Origin: Blasia pusilla
Taxonomy: Eukaryota; Marchantiophyta; Marchantiopsida; Blasiales
Direction: 5' to 3'
Length of the DNA: 64,000 nt
Assembly: GCA_050084515.1 (NCBI GenBank)
Contig: CM114272.1
Span: 50,344,001-50,408,000, forward strand
The notes below the pieces were generated by a model. It searched no databases, had not been told where the DNA came from, and saw only the letters and a program-made list of their open reading frames with translations. Below, in pieces: positions 12,867-23,690 of the stretch (within the stretch, counting starts at the first letter, position 1; each line of letters starts with the position of its first letter). A program made the translations under genes and the position numbers.

Positions 12867-14820
12867 TGCAGTTACATGGACTGAAGTTACATCAAGGCAA
12901 GTGCAGATTCTTTCAGAAGCAAATTGAGTATTTGGGACACACCATATACCCGAGTGGGTTAGGCATTCAGCAGACGAAGGTAGAGGCTATTGCGCAGATT
13001 CCACGCCCTACAGATGTGAGTCGAGTCTGAGCATTTCTTGGACTGGCGAACTTCTATCGACGGTATGTCAAGGGTTTTAGTGCGATCGCAAAAGTCTTTG
13101 ACCTTGTTGACGAGACTTGATCAGGTTTGGTTGTGGGGAGATGATCAGGAGCGAGCATTTCATGAGCTCAAGGATAGGTTTATGTCCTCACTCATTTTAC
13201 AGAGACTGGTTAGGGGTCGCCCATTCCAATTACATACGGATTCGAGTATGTTGGGTCTAGGAGAAGTGCTTACTCAGAGGGATGACGAGGAGAGGGAGTT
13301 TGTTGTGGCTTACGCGAGCCGATCGAACAACATTGCAGAGGCGAAGTACAACTCCTACGAGGGAGAGTGCTTGGCTGCAGTGTGGGCCGTGGCATATTTC
13401 AGGTGCTATTTATTCGGCAATCCTTTCACACTTATCATTGATCATCAGCCGTTGAGGTGGTTGATCGAGTCCAACAAGCTTACGAGAAAGCTTGCCATGT
13501 GGGCTCTATTACTACAGGAGGATGAGTTTGAGGTGGTTCATAGGCCAGGTTGGATGAACCAGGATGCGGATGGGTTGAGTCGTAACCCATGTCCGAGTCA
13601 GAGAGACGACACAAGAGCTCGATAGCACGGAGAGAATGATGAGGAGATGGTGCCCGCGTGGCATGCATCTGCCTATCTTCGTTGGTTGACTATGGAAGGT
13701 CAACCACATGTGATGACTCCAGTGGTGGGGTTGGATGATGAGTCTTTGGATCCGTCGGTCAGTGAGGAGGCAACATGTGGTCGTGATATCCATGACGACG
13801 TGGAGGTTGTGGAGTTCTTGCGCACTAACGTCATAGCAATCACAGTGAGTGCTAGGGAGCGGGATCGGATCCTACAGTGAGCCAGGAGGTTCAGGTGGGA
13901 GGGGACTCATATTTTGCGGGTATGGAGAGATGTTAGGATACAAGAGGTACCTCATCCTTCCCAGCGAGCACGTGTAGTGCGACATGCCCATGAGGAGTTG
14001 GGACATTTTGGAGTAAAGCGTACTTACAACTTACTCTAGGTTCAATATTGGTGGCGCGGCATGCATAGTGGGGTACAGCAGTTTGTGGCCAGATGTATGG
14101 TATGTGACAGAGTGCGAGCATCCTTCAATGCTCCCACTCCGTAGTTACATCCGTTGCCTATTATGAGTTTAGGTTATCGGTGGAGTTTAGACTTTATGGG
14201 ACCTTTGCCATGGACAGGGCGTCATCATAGGTACGTGTTGGTCATGGTGGAGCATTTCTCCAAGTGGATAGAGTTGGTGGCACTACCAGAGAAGGCGAGC
14301 GAGGGAACAACTTATGCGTTTCTAGATCGTGTGCTTAGTCACTTTGGTACACCGGCGGAGGTGTTGACTGACCAGGGTACTGAGTTCAGGGGAGAGTTTC
14401 AGGCCTTGTGTGATCAGGCACTGATAGATCACCGCACCACGTCCGGAGATCATCGTGAGGCGGATGGGTTGGCGGAGAGAGTGGTTCAGACGGTAAAGAG
14501 AGGATTGCGCAAGTATGGCTTGCAGCGGGGACAATTGAGGGAGTGAGACCTACAGTTGCCATGGTTGGCTATGGATTATCATTTTAGTCGGCACGCATCC
14601 TTGGCGTCATTTCCACCGTACTTTTTGCTTTTTGGGAGAGAGCAAGATTTACGTGCAACCATTCGACGTGACATGGCGGAGGTGTTAGATCTTGATGATC
14701 CAGATGTGTAGGTACAAGCATGTTCTCAGAGGGCGGAGGTTTTTCGTACAATTATGCCTATGGCCTTTGAGAACTTAGCTATTGCTCAACATAGAGATAC
14801 ATTGAGGTACGAGACCATTT

Positions 14821-15228
14821 ATGGAGGAGATTATGGTCCTAGGGATTATGAGGTTTCATCCTGGAGATTACGTGTATTTACATTAGGCGACACCCACGAC
14901 GCTAGATGTCACTGCAGGACGCACGATCCTACGTGTGCGCGAGGTATTAGCGACCGGAGTCCTCATGTTGGAGGGACGGGATGGTATGGTTTGGAAGGAT
15001 CATGTGCCCAAGTGTGCGCCATGTCATCTTCTGATCGTAGACAGAACAGTGGATCCGAGCTTGGCAATGGTACTTGTAGGCTTGAGGTGTATGTTGTGCG
15101 GATAGGCGAGGAATGCATCCACCATGTTGGTATGTGATGGTTGTCCTCGAGGGTGGCATATGTCATGTCTGACCCCCCCTCTTGATGTAGTTCCCACGGG
15201 ACGATGGATTTTTTCGAGATGTGTATAG
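14821..15228 (+). pseudogene. Integrase C-terminus joined to a PHD-like zinc finger (retroelement remnant)
   Basis: One reading frame runs from FHPGDYVYL through TLDVTAGRTILRVREVL and HVPKCAPCHL, typical of the integrase C-terminal tether, into a cysteine-rich module at 15088-15222. The spacing is C-x2-C-x11-C-x2-C-x4-H-x2-C-x14-F-x2-C, with CDGCPRGWHMSCL and PPLDVVPTGRW. This is the C4HC3 pattern of a PHD finger with the seventh ligand changed to Phe and one in-frame stop (15103-15105) inside. PHD fingers commonly read histone H3 tails, so a targeting role for the integration complex is plausible. Another stop is at 14884. The copy is non-functional. The match rests on ligand spacing plus the GWH, CL-PPL and P-G-W residues, so I am fairly confident of the fold. 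Confidence 0.75.
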
Positions 15229-15442
15229 GATAGTAGGTCATGTCCGAGAGATGTGATATTTTCTATCTGGAGTTGGGGGGATCCAACTGCCAGCTAGGGG
15301 GGCGGTTGTGTGATCTCCATGTATATGTATGAGTTGATTTTTTTACATATGTGGATCGACCCGTGTGTGGGGAAGATTGGTGTTGGATGGTGTAGATGTG
15401 ACCAGTGATGTATGTTGTGTAGCGATATGTATGCGCACGATA

Positions 15443-15812
15443 ACTTCAAATTCACATTCATTTCAAATCTCATCTTTTCCCTCAAAGCATCTTGCTTATA
15501 ATTTACTAGTCTTATATGTAGGGCATGACTACTTATTTTCTCCCAAAAATATTTATGATTAACATTCTATATATGAAGTATTTGTTGTTACAACTAATAG
15601 GAAAAAGAGTGCTAGTACTTAAGGAAAGTATAACTCTCCAACTCATGGAACCACTCTAGAGTTGCTCAAAGGTAGAATGCCCTCAAGGCCTCTCCTCTTT
15701 CTTTATATACTTAGAGATAGGTATAGTGAAGACAACTTAGCTCTACCTATCCTTATGCCATGTGTCCTACTCTCATAGCATGAGAGGATCTCCTTTGGAG
15801 TCTAATCTGTCA
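15443..15812 (-). mobile_element. Insertion in family-1 LTR, containing an inverted family-3 LTR
   Basis: The part at about 15633-15812 is the reverse complement of the LTR at 18110-18295, sharing ccaaaggagatcctctcatg, the TATA-like stretch and the gagagtta end. The first part (15443-15632) is unrelated AT-rich sequence of unknown origin. It breaks the family-1 LTR between sequences that are contiguous at about 32735, so family 3 moved after this family-1 copy was in place. No clear target-site duplication was seen. Confidence 0.65.
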
Positions 15813-15977
15813 CATCTGAGTAGCCGATAGCCCGAGATCTATCGTGGATAGGGCGTAGGAGCCAGCGGACTATCTTGAGTGTAACTTTGTCCCACGGTGT
15901 TGGATGAGGTTGAGGGTAAGTCCGTTGTGTTAGGAGCGTTGTTTTTGACAACTTTCCTTTTGAGGTCTTTCACATCC

Positions 15978-16074
15978 AGGTGACTTGTTAACCAAGTCAC
16001 CTGCCCCTAGTAACCTATGCGCGCTGGTTACTAGGAGGATAGCTATTTTTAGGGGAAGAGCCTTTTGGCTCTTC
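15978..16074 (+). repeat. Three inverted repeats upstream of the LTR TATA box
   Basis: Perfect arms: AGGTGACTTG/CAAGTCACCT at 15978-16002 (5-base loop), CCTAGTAACC/GGTTACTAGG at 16006-16035 (10-base spacer), GAAGAGCC/GGCTCTTC at 16055-16074 (4-base loop). The first two recur in changed form at 32904-32956 and 40269-40322, with arm changes that often keep pairing. They may be dyad protein-binding sites or hairpins in U3. Confidence 0.7.
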
Positions 16075-16078
16075 CAAA

Positions 16079-16090
16079 CCATATATAAGG
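16079..16090 (+). promoter_or_regulatory. TATA box of family-1 LTR
   Basis: ccatatataagg sits just after the third inverted repeat, the expected place for the retrotransposon promoter. Copy A at about 33006 has a degraded version (gttatacagg), and copy C lacks this part. Confidence 0.6.
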
Positions 16091-16305
16091 GAGGAAGATA
16101 ACTTTCCCAAGCCATCTTTCTCATGTTGGGTTGTTGGACCAGAACACCTCTCTTGTATGTGTGTGAGATAGGACTAGGGTACTAGCGTTCGGATTCCTTG
16201 ATAGCGAAGGGTGGACGAGGCTCAATATGCCGATGTAGATTGAGGAGTGGAGTTTTAGGTCGAATGTGCCATTTTTACTACTCTTTATTTTTACTGAGAA
16301 AGATG

Positions 16306-18109
16306 TCAGGGGGCTGATGGAAATTTGTTGTTTGTAGGTAGGCAAGCGAGTTGCCTCGTTGGGAGCCCTTGGAGACGCTGGTTTGCATTTTTGTTGGTCA
16401 TTTTGTGTTTGGAAGGCCGTGCGTGGAAGCGCTGCTCATTTTCTCATGATTTTCACAGGCAGGGAACTAGGGTAGAGCAGTAGCAAAGTGATGGACATGA
16501 GTGCTCGCGTGTAGCACACGAGTGTTGGAGCGTCAAGAGAACGGCGCACAGTGGAAGTGTAGAGAGAAAATATTGAGAGCTTGTAGCCACCAAGGCTAGG
16601 GTTGCAAGGGTAGCTAGGGCTAGGCATCGCTAGGGCGTAGGTGACTGTGGGATGGAGCCAGGGCGCAGAGCCGATGGGTCTTTCTCTAGTACTTTACGAC
16701 CGTAAACACATTCATAATGTAGGCCGCCTCATGATCCTTTGTAACTCAGAGGGGTCAACTATAGGCTTTAGGCTTCTATTTTTATTGGAAATCATAGAAG
16801 CGGCCATCGACAAACTGAGGATGCAGAAAATGAACCAACGTGTACTAGAGTAAGTGTTATCAGATGCAATCGGAAGGTAGCAGGAGGCGCCTAGAACGGC
16901 ATTCACAGAAATTGCTCATAACAGCAACTGCTAAGGAGCTTGATGAATACAAAGCAGAGCACAAAAAAGAATAAGAGAGTGGCATTGAAGAGACAGGGCG
17001 CAAACTTGGGCAGGTACGAAATAACCTCTAGAGGGAAGTTGATTGAAGCAAGAGCGGAAGGAAGCACCAACAGGCAGATGAGAAACAACACAAAAGTAGC
17101 AACGGAAGATTCGAGTGCAGGAGTTACTCCACAGCAGAGTGCAATTTTGAGAGTGTGAGGATTGCAACGGAGGAGCTAAGCGTAGGCCAGCTGCAAAATG
17201 CCTAAGAGTAGTGAAAGATGAACCAAGACGAAAAAGAAATGAAACCCCAAAATAACGTGAATGACCATCTTGGGGAAATGAATAGTAGTTAGTTGAAGTT
17301 GGATTCCTCATCGCATGCACGAGATCAGCAATTTCTGGTAGCATTGGTGCAAGATTGATGGAGCGTGAGAGCTCAGGCTAAACGATCGACGACAATACAA
17401 AGGAGTAGAGAAGGAGGTGCGAGAGAAGGTGCTACGCTCGCGCGCATTGACGATTCATAGTCTAGGAGTTGAAAACGGTTGCGCCATATCCGCGTTGTTA
17501 AGGTTCCAGATTAGTTTAGTATAAAGAAAGATGGCCTAAGTAGCACCGTGCGGTTAGGATCCTATGGGGCTGCCCTTATAAATAATATGCATATGCCACG
17601 TAGCCTTATATATTAGTTGGAGGTCCTACCCATCGAGCACCAAAATTTGCAGCTTGGAGCCGCCCCTAGCAAGTATTTATGAAGAGAGATATATATAGAG
17701 GCCGTAATAAGAGGCAAGGTCATAACCTTCAAAGGATTGGCGTAAATTTATCATTTCATGTCTCTCTAATGGCAAATTGTATGTGCCATTACAAAGAGTA
17801 GATGATAGAAGTTCAATCTATACTATGATAGGATATTATAAGAAAAAAAACCAATCCAAGTTGTGCACATGGATAATGTTATAGAAGAAAATCTTAACAT
17901 GGATGAAGAGGCTTGTTGATCCTAAGAGACCACTACTTTTTATAACCATCCTTTCTTAGTCATAGTTAAGTTAGAATCTATGATACGAAGCGCATAAGTG
18001 GGAAAGAATCAACCAAAATGAGAAAAGTCAAGATACATGAGATAAAGATGAGAGTGGGGTCATAGGTTGGTGAAAAGGGGAAGATAAGGATGAGGTTGAG
18101 GAAGATGAA
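16306..18109. other. Decayed retroelement or intergenic sequence, unassigned
   Basis: Downstream of the family-1 LTR. Short frames at 16641-16853 and 16940-17158 (+) and 16931-17344 (-) match nothing I know. Part may be untranslated leader of a retroelement, since it follows an LTR directly, but I found no convincing primer-binding site at the LTR edge. Confidence 0.3.
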
Positions 18110-18295
18110 GTTCAGACATTAGATTTCAAAGGAGATCCTCTCATGCTATGAGAATAGAACATGTGGTATAAGGATAGGTAGAGTTATTTTGTCTTTATTG
18201 TACCTATTTCTAAGTATATAAAAGAAGAGGAGAGGTCTTGAGGGCATTCTACCTTTGAGAAACTCTGGAGTGGTTGCGTGAGCTTGAGAGTTACA
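18110..18295 (+). mobile_element. Family-3 LTR (3' part)
   Basis: Matches the reverse complement of 15633-15812 by eye. It contains a TATA-like tctaagtatataaaaga and ends gagagttaca, directly followed by a primer-binding site. The left end is approximate. Confidence 0.65.
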
Positions 18296-18296
18296 A

Positions 18297-18308
18297 TGGT
18301 ATCATAGC
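18297..18308 (+). other. Primer-binding site for initiator tRNA-Met
   Basis: tggtatcatagc differs by one base from the canonical plant tRNA-iMet PBS (TGGTATCAGAGC) and lies one base after the LTR end. This fixes the element's orientation as plus. Confidence 0.75.
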
Positions 18309-18879
18309 AAGGTTGCTCTTCCAACGAGAGTGGATTACCGCTCTTGGAAGGATGAGCAAGTAATGATACACTATTTAGAGTAGATAGCTTGTTAGAGGCT
18401 GACAGTGGCTATTGAGCTGCAAGTAGAGTAAGGTGGAAGGGTTGTTTTGCAGGTAATGGATGAAGGGGGAGCGAGAGTGGCTCCTAATTTCCCATTTCTT
18501 AATCCGTTCACCATCAAACTCTTATATGTAGATAGACACTAATTCACGAGATACCTCGTATATCACTTTGGTGAAGTTTTCATGACACAAGTGATGGAGT
18601 CTCGCTACGCGGTGATCCTCCCTATTATTATATATGATCGTGTATGGGATTGCACTATTTATATATTGTTTTAGAGGAGATATGGGGAATGGATTTGAAT
18701 AGGCCCCCCACAAGTATTTTTTAACACTCGATGTATAGTCCATATGGTTTGTCAACCTAAGATAGCATATAGAGAATTTATGGTGAGGAAGTTTGGCCAA
18801 GAGTATTATGATAAAGTCATTGCGTCAACACTGCCTTTTGTAGTCCCTATTGTGTGAAATTGGTAGATGTATATCTTGA

Positions 18880-19042
18880 TCTTATATTAGAGTGATAGTA
18901 AAGGGTAAGGGGAAAGTCGGAGCGATCATAGAAGAAACTTTGAGGGATATGATTCGTGAATTGAAAGAGTTGAGAGTTTCATTTGATGAAAGTCAAAACT
19001 AAGTCCAAGAATTAGCTCAAGAAGTTGCTTCGATCAAAAATA

Positions 19043-19101
<59 letters not shown>

Positions 19102-19728
19102 CCGATAAGTGGGATGGAGACGGAAACCACGAGTGTTGTGACTTCTGGGGAGAGTGACGAAACCTTAAGGGCACGAGCATTGGAGGCCCAAGCAGCACAA
19201 AAAGTGATGGAGATGAATACTCAAGCATCATTGATATTGAAAATGACAAAGGCATGCAAGGTAGAACCGTACAAAGGAAGTCAAGTCATGGGGGTATTAT
19301 AGGGATGGATAACTCGGATGGAAATCCATTTATCCCTTTTCAACATTGATGATCATATTGCAAGGATGTTCGTAAGATCTTGGTTAATCGATCGAGCATT
19401 GACATGGTATCAAGGATGGGAGAGATCCTTGATTGAAACAACTCAACAAATCACATGGAGCTGAATGAAGCAAGGGCTGCTGCAAAATTTCCAAGCTTTG
19501 GATCCAATCTTCATTGCTAGGATGAAATTATGGCTATTGGAGCAAAAAGGCACTGTGGAGGATTACATCGAAGAGTTTCGTGACTTGTGGATACAAATCC
19601 ATGACATGAGTGAGCCAGAAGCTCTCGATCTATTCAAGAGAAGTTTGAAGAGGAAGGTGCGTCAAGAGATGCCTCAGACGAATGCAACTACTAGAATTCC
19701 CTTAGATACTCGAACCAGATTTGCTTAG
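18880..19728 (+). pseudogene. Retrotransposon gag remnant, family 3
   Basis: Downstream of the LTR and PBS at gag distance. After a microsatellite, a broken frame reads KVEPYKGSQVMGVL, stop, GWITRMEIHLSLFNIDDHIA, ALTWYQGWERSL, then KLWLLEQKGTVEDYIEEFRD and LFKRSLKRKVRQEM. The pattern of paired W residues, F..L and Y..EF..L is that of the retrotransposon gag capsid family (Ty3/gypsy-type). Stops at about 19301 and 19462 disable it. No zinc knuckle, protease or RT follows, as repeat array sequence begins instead. The element is 3'-truncated or interrupted. Confidence 0.75.
19045..19096. repeat. (GA)n microsatellite inside gag
   Basis: About 26 uninterrupted GA units. Inside the gag remnant, it lies between the N-terminal coil-like segment and the capsid part. 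The antisense frame is a Leu-Ser artefact. Confidence 0.95.
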
Positions 19729-19979
19729 ATATGCCTGATCTAAAAATAGATGCAACTCATGGATTCTCTGTGAGTATAATTTCTAGATGAAAGATAAGCC
19801 AAATGGCTAGTACTTACATTCTACATCATGTCCTTATTCCTTCTTGAGTACAAATGCTCCATGTGGTATTTGTAGTGCAGAAGCTCCATCGTGAATTTGC
19901 TACAGCGTCTCTCTGCTCACATCTACAACTATAGGTGCCCCACTCCCTACAATTTGGTCACTTACTTAGGTGCTACTTC

Positions 19980-21560
19980 GTTTCGGAAAATGCTTCAAAA
20001 AAAATTGTTACTTGCTTCTCAATTCATATTTCCATCACAAGCTCATGATTTCCTAAGATAATTGCAGCAAGCAGTCAATTCAACTACATAACCATCTTTT
20101 GTACTACTCAATAGGAGTGGTCATGTTCTTGGAGTTCAAGACTATTTGGAACTTCCTATGAGCAGCCACTAGCTCTGACCGGCTCCCTCCAATGTTGTTC
20201 CAACAGTTTCAATGTGAGTAGGTTACTTGGAGCGCCATTCATTTACTAAACTCTAAAGGCTTTGCCAACAAGCAGTCTTTTCGGCTACGAAAGGGAAATC
20301 TCCTACCACTCAGTAGTGGTTCCCTATTAGGCTATTGCAACATTTCAACCTAAGTGAGTACTTGTAGTACTGATATCATTCTATCTACAAGTTCCCACTT
20401 CATGATTTCCAAAGGCAATTCCAGCCAACTGTCAATTCACCTACATTACCATCTATACTACTTCTGAGTAGAAGTGTTCATGTTCTTGAAGTCTAAGGCT
20501 ATGTGAGATTCCTGTAGGGCAGTCACTCGCTCCAAGAAACTCCTTGATAGATTGTTGCAACAACTTAAATGTGAGTGGGGTACTTGTTGTGGCGACAACA
20601 CTCTACCTAATAGTTCCCATCTCTTGACTTATGAAGGCTACTCCAATTAGCAGTGAATTCAACTCCTTAAAACTTTTTTCCTACCACTCAATACATGTAT
20701 AGGTGTTGTTATTGGTAGTCTAAAACATGCAGGTACATGTTTGAGGTTGTTGGAAAAAATTTCTATTTGAAACTTTATGTGAATAGTCACTGGCCCCGAA
20801 TGGTTCCCTTGTAGGATGTTGTACAATTTCAGTGCAAGTAGATTATGTAGAGTGATATCCATGACCTAAAAGCACTTATTTACTGAATTCTGAAGGCTAC
20901 GCCAACGAAAGTGTTTTCAGCAGCATAAGGAATCTGTCTTACCACTCAATAGTGATTCTCTACTAGAATGTAACAATAGTTTCAATCTAAGTGGAGTACT
21001 TGGGGTGTTGATATAATTCTACCTAGCAGTTTCCATTTCCTGAGGGAAAAACCAGAAAATAGTCAATTCACCTACATAACTATCTCTCCTACTATTTTAA
21101 ACTTCCTGTAGGACATTCATTGGCTCTCAACGGTTCCCTTGTAGGCTGCTTTGCAGTTTAATGTGAGTGGATTATTTACAAAGTGGTAACCAACAAAGCA
21201 TTATTTATTGAACTCTGAAAGCTACACCAACAAAAAATGTTCTCAACTGCATAAGGAATCTATCCTACCACTCAATAGTGATTCCCTACTAGGATGTAAC
21301 AATAGTTTCAATCTAAGGGGAGTACTTGCAGTGATGATATCATTCTACCTCGTAGTTTCCATTTCCTGAGATCCAAAGGTAATTTCGGCAAACAATCAAT
21401 TCAACTACATAACCATCTCTCCTACTATTTGAAACTTCAACTCCAGTCAGCAATAAGTTCAAGTGCTAAAGACATTTCTCACACCACTTAATACAACTAG
21501 AGATGTTCTTATTTGTAGTTGTAAGCATGTGCATGGTACATGCTTGAGACTACTGGAACA
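19980..21560. repeat. Degenerate tandem repeat array, about seven units
   Basis: A module with cores like agtttcaatctaagtggag (about 20205, 20345, 20565, 20825, 20980, 21155, 21305), cctaccactcaatagtgatt and catttcctgag recurs at uneven spacing of roughly 140-260 bp, with intermixed sub-modules such as caattcacctacataaccat. No coding frame crosses it. Units are strongly diverged, so it is an old array or a nested duplication. Confidence 0.75.
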
Positions 21561-22132
21561 ATTTTAACATCCACAATTAGAGATTAGTCACTGAGGTGAC
21601 AAACATGTATTCTAGCTAGCAGATGATGCCATGTGCTTAGTTTGTGATAAAACGTGCCATTCCTTTCCTGCATCTTCTACCAATAATATATATGTCATTT
21701 GGCCATTACTGCAAATCATTAGTAAGAGAACATGATTACTACACTACTTGTAGCTCCTTAACATTCATCCATAAGAAAGTATGAACACAAGCTCAAGGTT
21801 CATTGGCCTAACTTAGTTCAGCCAGGACCTGTGGTGGATGTAAGAGAGAACACTTCTAGTGCTAAGACCTTCCTACCTATCAATGCTCGTGTATTGCAGC
21901 ATGAAGGCTACAGTAATTAATGCTCCTGCCATAGAATCTAGGGGTTCTTAGGAAAGCCACGATATCCAGGTCAACATATCTATTCACATACGTATAATTC
22001 TAGTGGTAACATTGGTAAATCTTCACCTACCAATTTTATTCAGAGGTTGCTATGACTGCTATCGTAACACTAGATCCACTCGCAGGTCCCACTGTCAGAA
22101 CTTTTTTCAACAAAGTGCGCTTGAAGCACACG
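21561..22132. other. Unassigned sequence between repeats
   Basis: No open frame of note and no recognised motif. It may hold the 3' LTR of the copia-like remnant read on the minus strand just to its right. Confidence 0.3.
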
Positions 22133-22513
22133 TCAACCCGGGTGATGGGTTGTTATGCGACCACGCCATCTAAAGAAAAATAAAATATTCTTAAAAAAAT
22201 CTAATAAAAGATACACACCTAATCCAATCCAATAGAGAATCCTCGCAAGTAGGTATCCTTGTTCACAATATATAAGCATAAGATTAACATGAAGTTGATA
22301 AAAGTTCATTTTGATGTCCGGACTACTCCAAATGATGTTGAGAGATTGTTTCTCTAGATGCTCACGGAGAGCCATCGGTTTCACCTGGTCTGTTAGTTCC
22401 TTGGAAATCTGATTTGCCTGTAGTTCAGAAGTAACTTTGCTTAAGATGATATCAGTTCCATGGCATAAGCGGTATGTAAATAGATTTCCATCTGCAACAC
22501 TATCTAAACTCAA
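22133..22513 (-). pseudogene. Possible Ty1/copia RNase H C-terminal remnant
   Basis: The minus-strand frame reads HGTDIILSKVTSELQANQIS, then KELT and ALREHL. This resembles the end of copia RNase H, where G-x-I-x-L-x-x-V-(S/T)-x-x-Q-x-A-D-x-x-(S/T)-K-x-L precedes a short helix. Here the usual Asp is Asn. After this the frame runs into hydrophobic nonsense. I call it a relic with moderate confidence. It could be chance similarity. Confidence 0.4.
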
Positions 22514-22830
22514 TCACAAGATTGAGTAGGCAACTTATCCTTCATCTAAGTTGATTGAATTACTCAACCAATCTAGTGAAGGCATCTAGTAACTCCGAAC
22601 TTACCACACAGATTAATATGTCCTTGATAATATAAGTGAACTTGTGTAATGTTCTTGTTTTGTAGTGTTGCTTTTGAAATTCAATGACCATTGGATTGTA
22701 TACCAGTCCCTCCTGAATGCACTTTTGCAACTCATCTACATCACCTATGCAGATTCAACTGTGTTCAACATTATAAGATCAGAACTTGTTAATAGCTCTA
22801 GTTAGAATTTCCGTTTAAAATAACTACACT
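22514..22830. other. Spacer before the satellite array
   Basis: AT-rich, no open frame and no recognised motif. Confidence 0.4.
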
Positions 22831-23560
22831 ATGGAAAGCTTGGAAAAGAGGCTCTTTCCATTTTCCATCATGTTCGAGGATGTCATCTTGTCATAAAATT
22901 TGGTAAAATTGATTATAAAGGTGTATATAGACCTCATGAAACTTTTCAAGAAAAATTTAGCTCGAACAAAAGCTCAAAAATTCGGAAGTCATTTTTGGAT
23001 CGGCGCAATTAAAGCTTCTATGAAAAGAGGGTCTTTCCATTTTCCATCTTGTTCTAGGATCTCATCTTGACGTGAAATTTGGTACACTTGATTCCCAAGG
23101 TGTATGTAGAATTCTTGAAAAGTTTCAAGCAACATGGAATTGTGACCAAAAGCTCACAAATATTTCACTGATTTTTGGACCCACACAATTAAACCTTTTA
23201 TAAAAACAAGGTATGTCCATTTTCCATCTTGTTCACAGATCTCATCTTGACCTGAAATTTGGTATCCTTGATCATCAAGGTGTGTCAAGATATATCCTAA
23301 AATTTCAAGAAAAATGGAGTTGTGACCAAAAACTCAAAAATGTTTAACTAATTTGTGGACCCGCACAATTAAACTTTCTATGAAAAAATGGTCTTTCCAT
23401 TTTCCATCTTGTTCAAGGATCTCACATTGACATAAAATTTGGTACACCTAATTCCCAAGGTATATCTAGACTTCTTGCAAAGTTTCAAGCAAAATGGAGT
23501 TGTGACCAAAAGCTGAAAAATGTTTAAGTGATGTTTAGACTCACGCCATTAAATTAGTCA
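22831..23560. repeat. 180-bp tandem satellite-like array, four units
   Basis: The phrase tccattttccatc recurs at about 22856, 23035, 23215 and 23395, giving a period of 179-180 bp. Each unit also has ttgacctgaaatttggta-like, caagaaaaatggagttgtga-like and cacaattaaa-like segments in the same order. Divergence between units is roughly 15-25% by eye. The array directly precedes the RNase H tail of a gypsy relic. Confidence 0.9.
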
Positions 23561-23599
23561 AAAGAAGCTATCCCCAAAACAACTCCCGTGGAAATAATA

Positions 23600-23690
23600 T
23601 GTAGTGAGATTCAATGTGGATATCATCTATAAGCCAAGAAAAAGATAATGTGGCGGTTTATGGCTTAAGTAGGCAAGAGAAATACTTGGG
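23600..23690 (+). pseudogene. Gypsy RNase H C-terminal scrap
   Basis: Reads VDIIYKPRKR and, after a frame slip, a GLSRQ-like end. This resembles the Ty3/gypsy RNase H terminus (Y-x-P-G-K-x-N-x-x-A-D-x-L-S-R). It is probably the same element as the integrase at 24787-25560, now split by an inverted LTR. Confidence 0.5.

Larger units (their letters stand above)
12815..15228 (+). mobile_element. Ty3/gypsy retrotransposon pol remnant, family 1
   Basis: Decayed pol of an LTR retrotransposon in the order RT, RNase H, integrase, which is the Ty3/gypsy order. The RT tail is at about 12863-13085 (KCRFFQKQIEYLGH, then AFLGLANFYRRYVKGF after a stop). RNase H is at 13100-13610 with acidic residues in LHTDSS, YEGECLA, IIDHQPLRW and DADGLSR. 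The integrase zinc finger at about 13978-14110 has the form H-H-C-x2-C (CMVCD). The catalytic core at 14154-14546 has WSLDF, LTDQGTEF and the downstream glutamate. Scattered stops (13028, 13623, 13878, 14038, 14143, 14544) and frameshifts show it is dead. The upstream RT palm and gag are missing. Its 3' part continues into a GPY-like segment and a PHD-like finger. Confidence 0.88.
15229..16305 (+). mobile_element. Family-1 LTR region (copy B), interrupted
   Basis: Follows the PHD-like frame directly. A purine-rich tract (agctaggggggcgg, about 15292-15305) precedes the likely LTR start. Segments 15350-15440 and 15813-16303 align by eye with 32635-32735 plus 32740-33215, and with 40127-40420, so this is a multi-copy LTR. 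A foreign segment of about 370 bp (15443-15812) splits it. The downstream half carries three inverted repeats, a TATA motif and the conserved text around 16170-16300. Exact LTR ends and target duplications were not found. Confidence 0.75.

Noticed and set aside
12815-13030. ATG-started RT protein
   Set aside because: The first codons derive from an inverted integrase duplication; the true RT start is missing.
19034-19255. Minus-strand open frame rich in Leu-Ser
   Set aside because: It is the translation of the GA microsatellite and antisense of gag.
22831-23560. CRISPR-like regular repeats
   Set aside because: The whole 180-bp unit repeats with no unique spacers, and the genome is eukaryotic.
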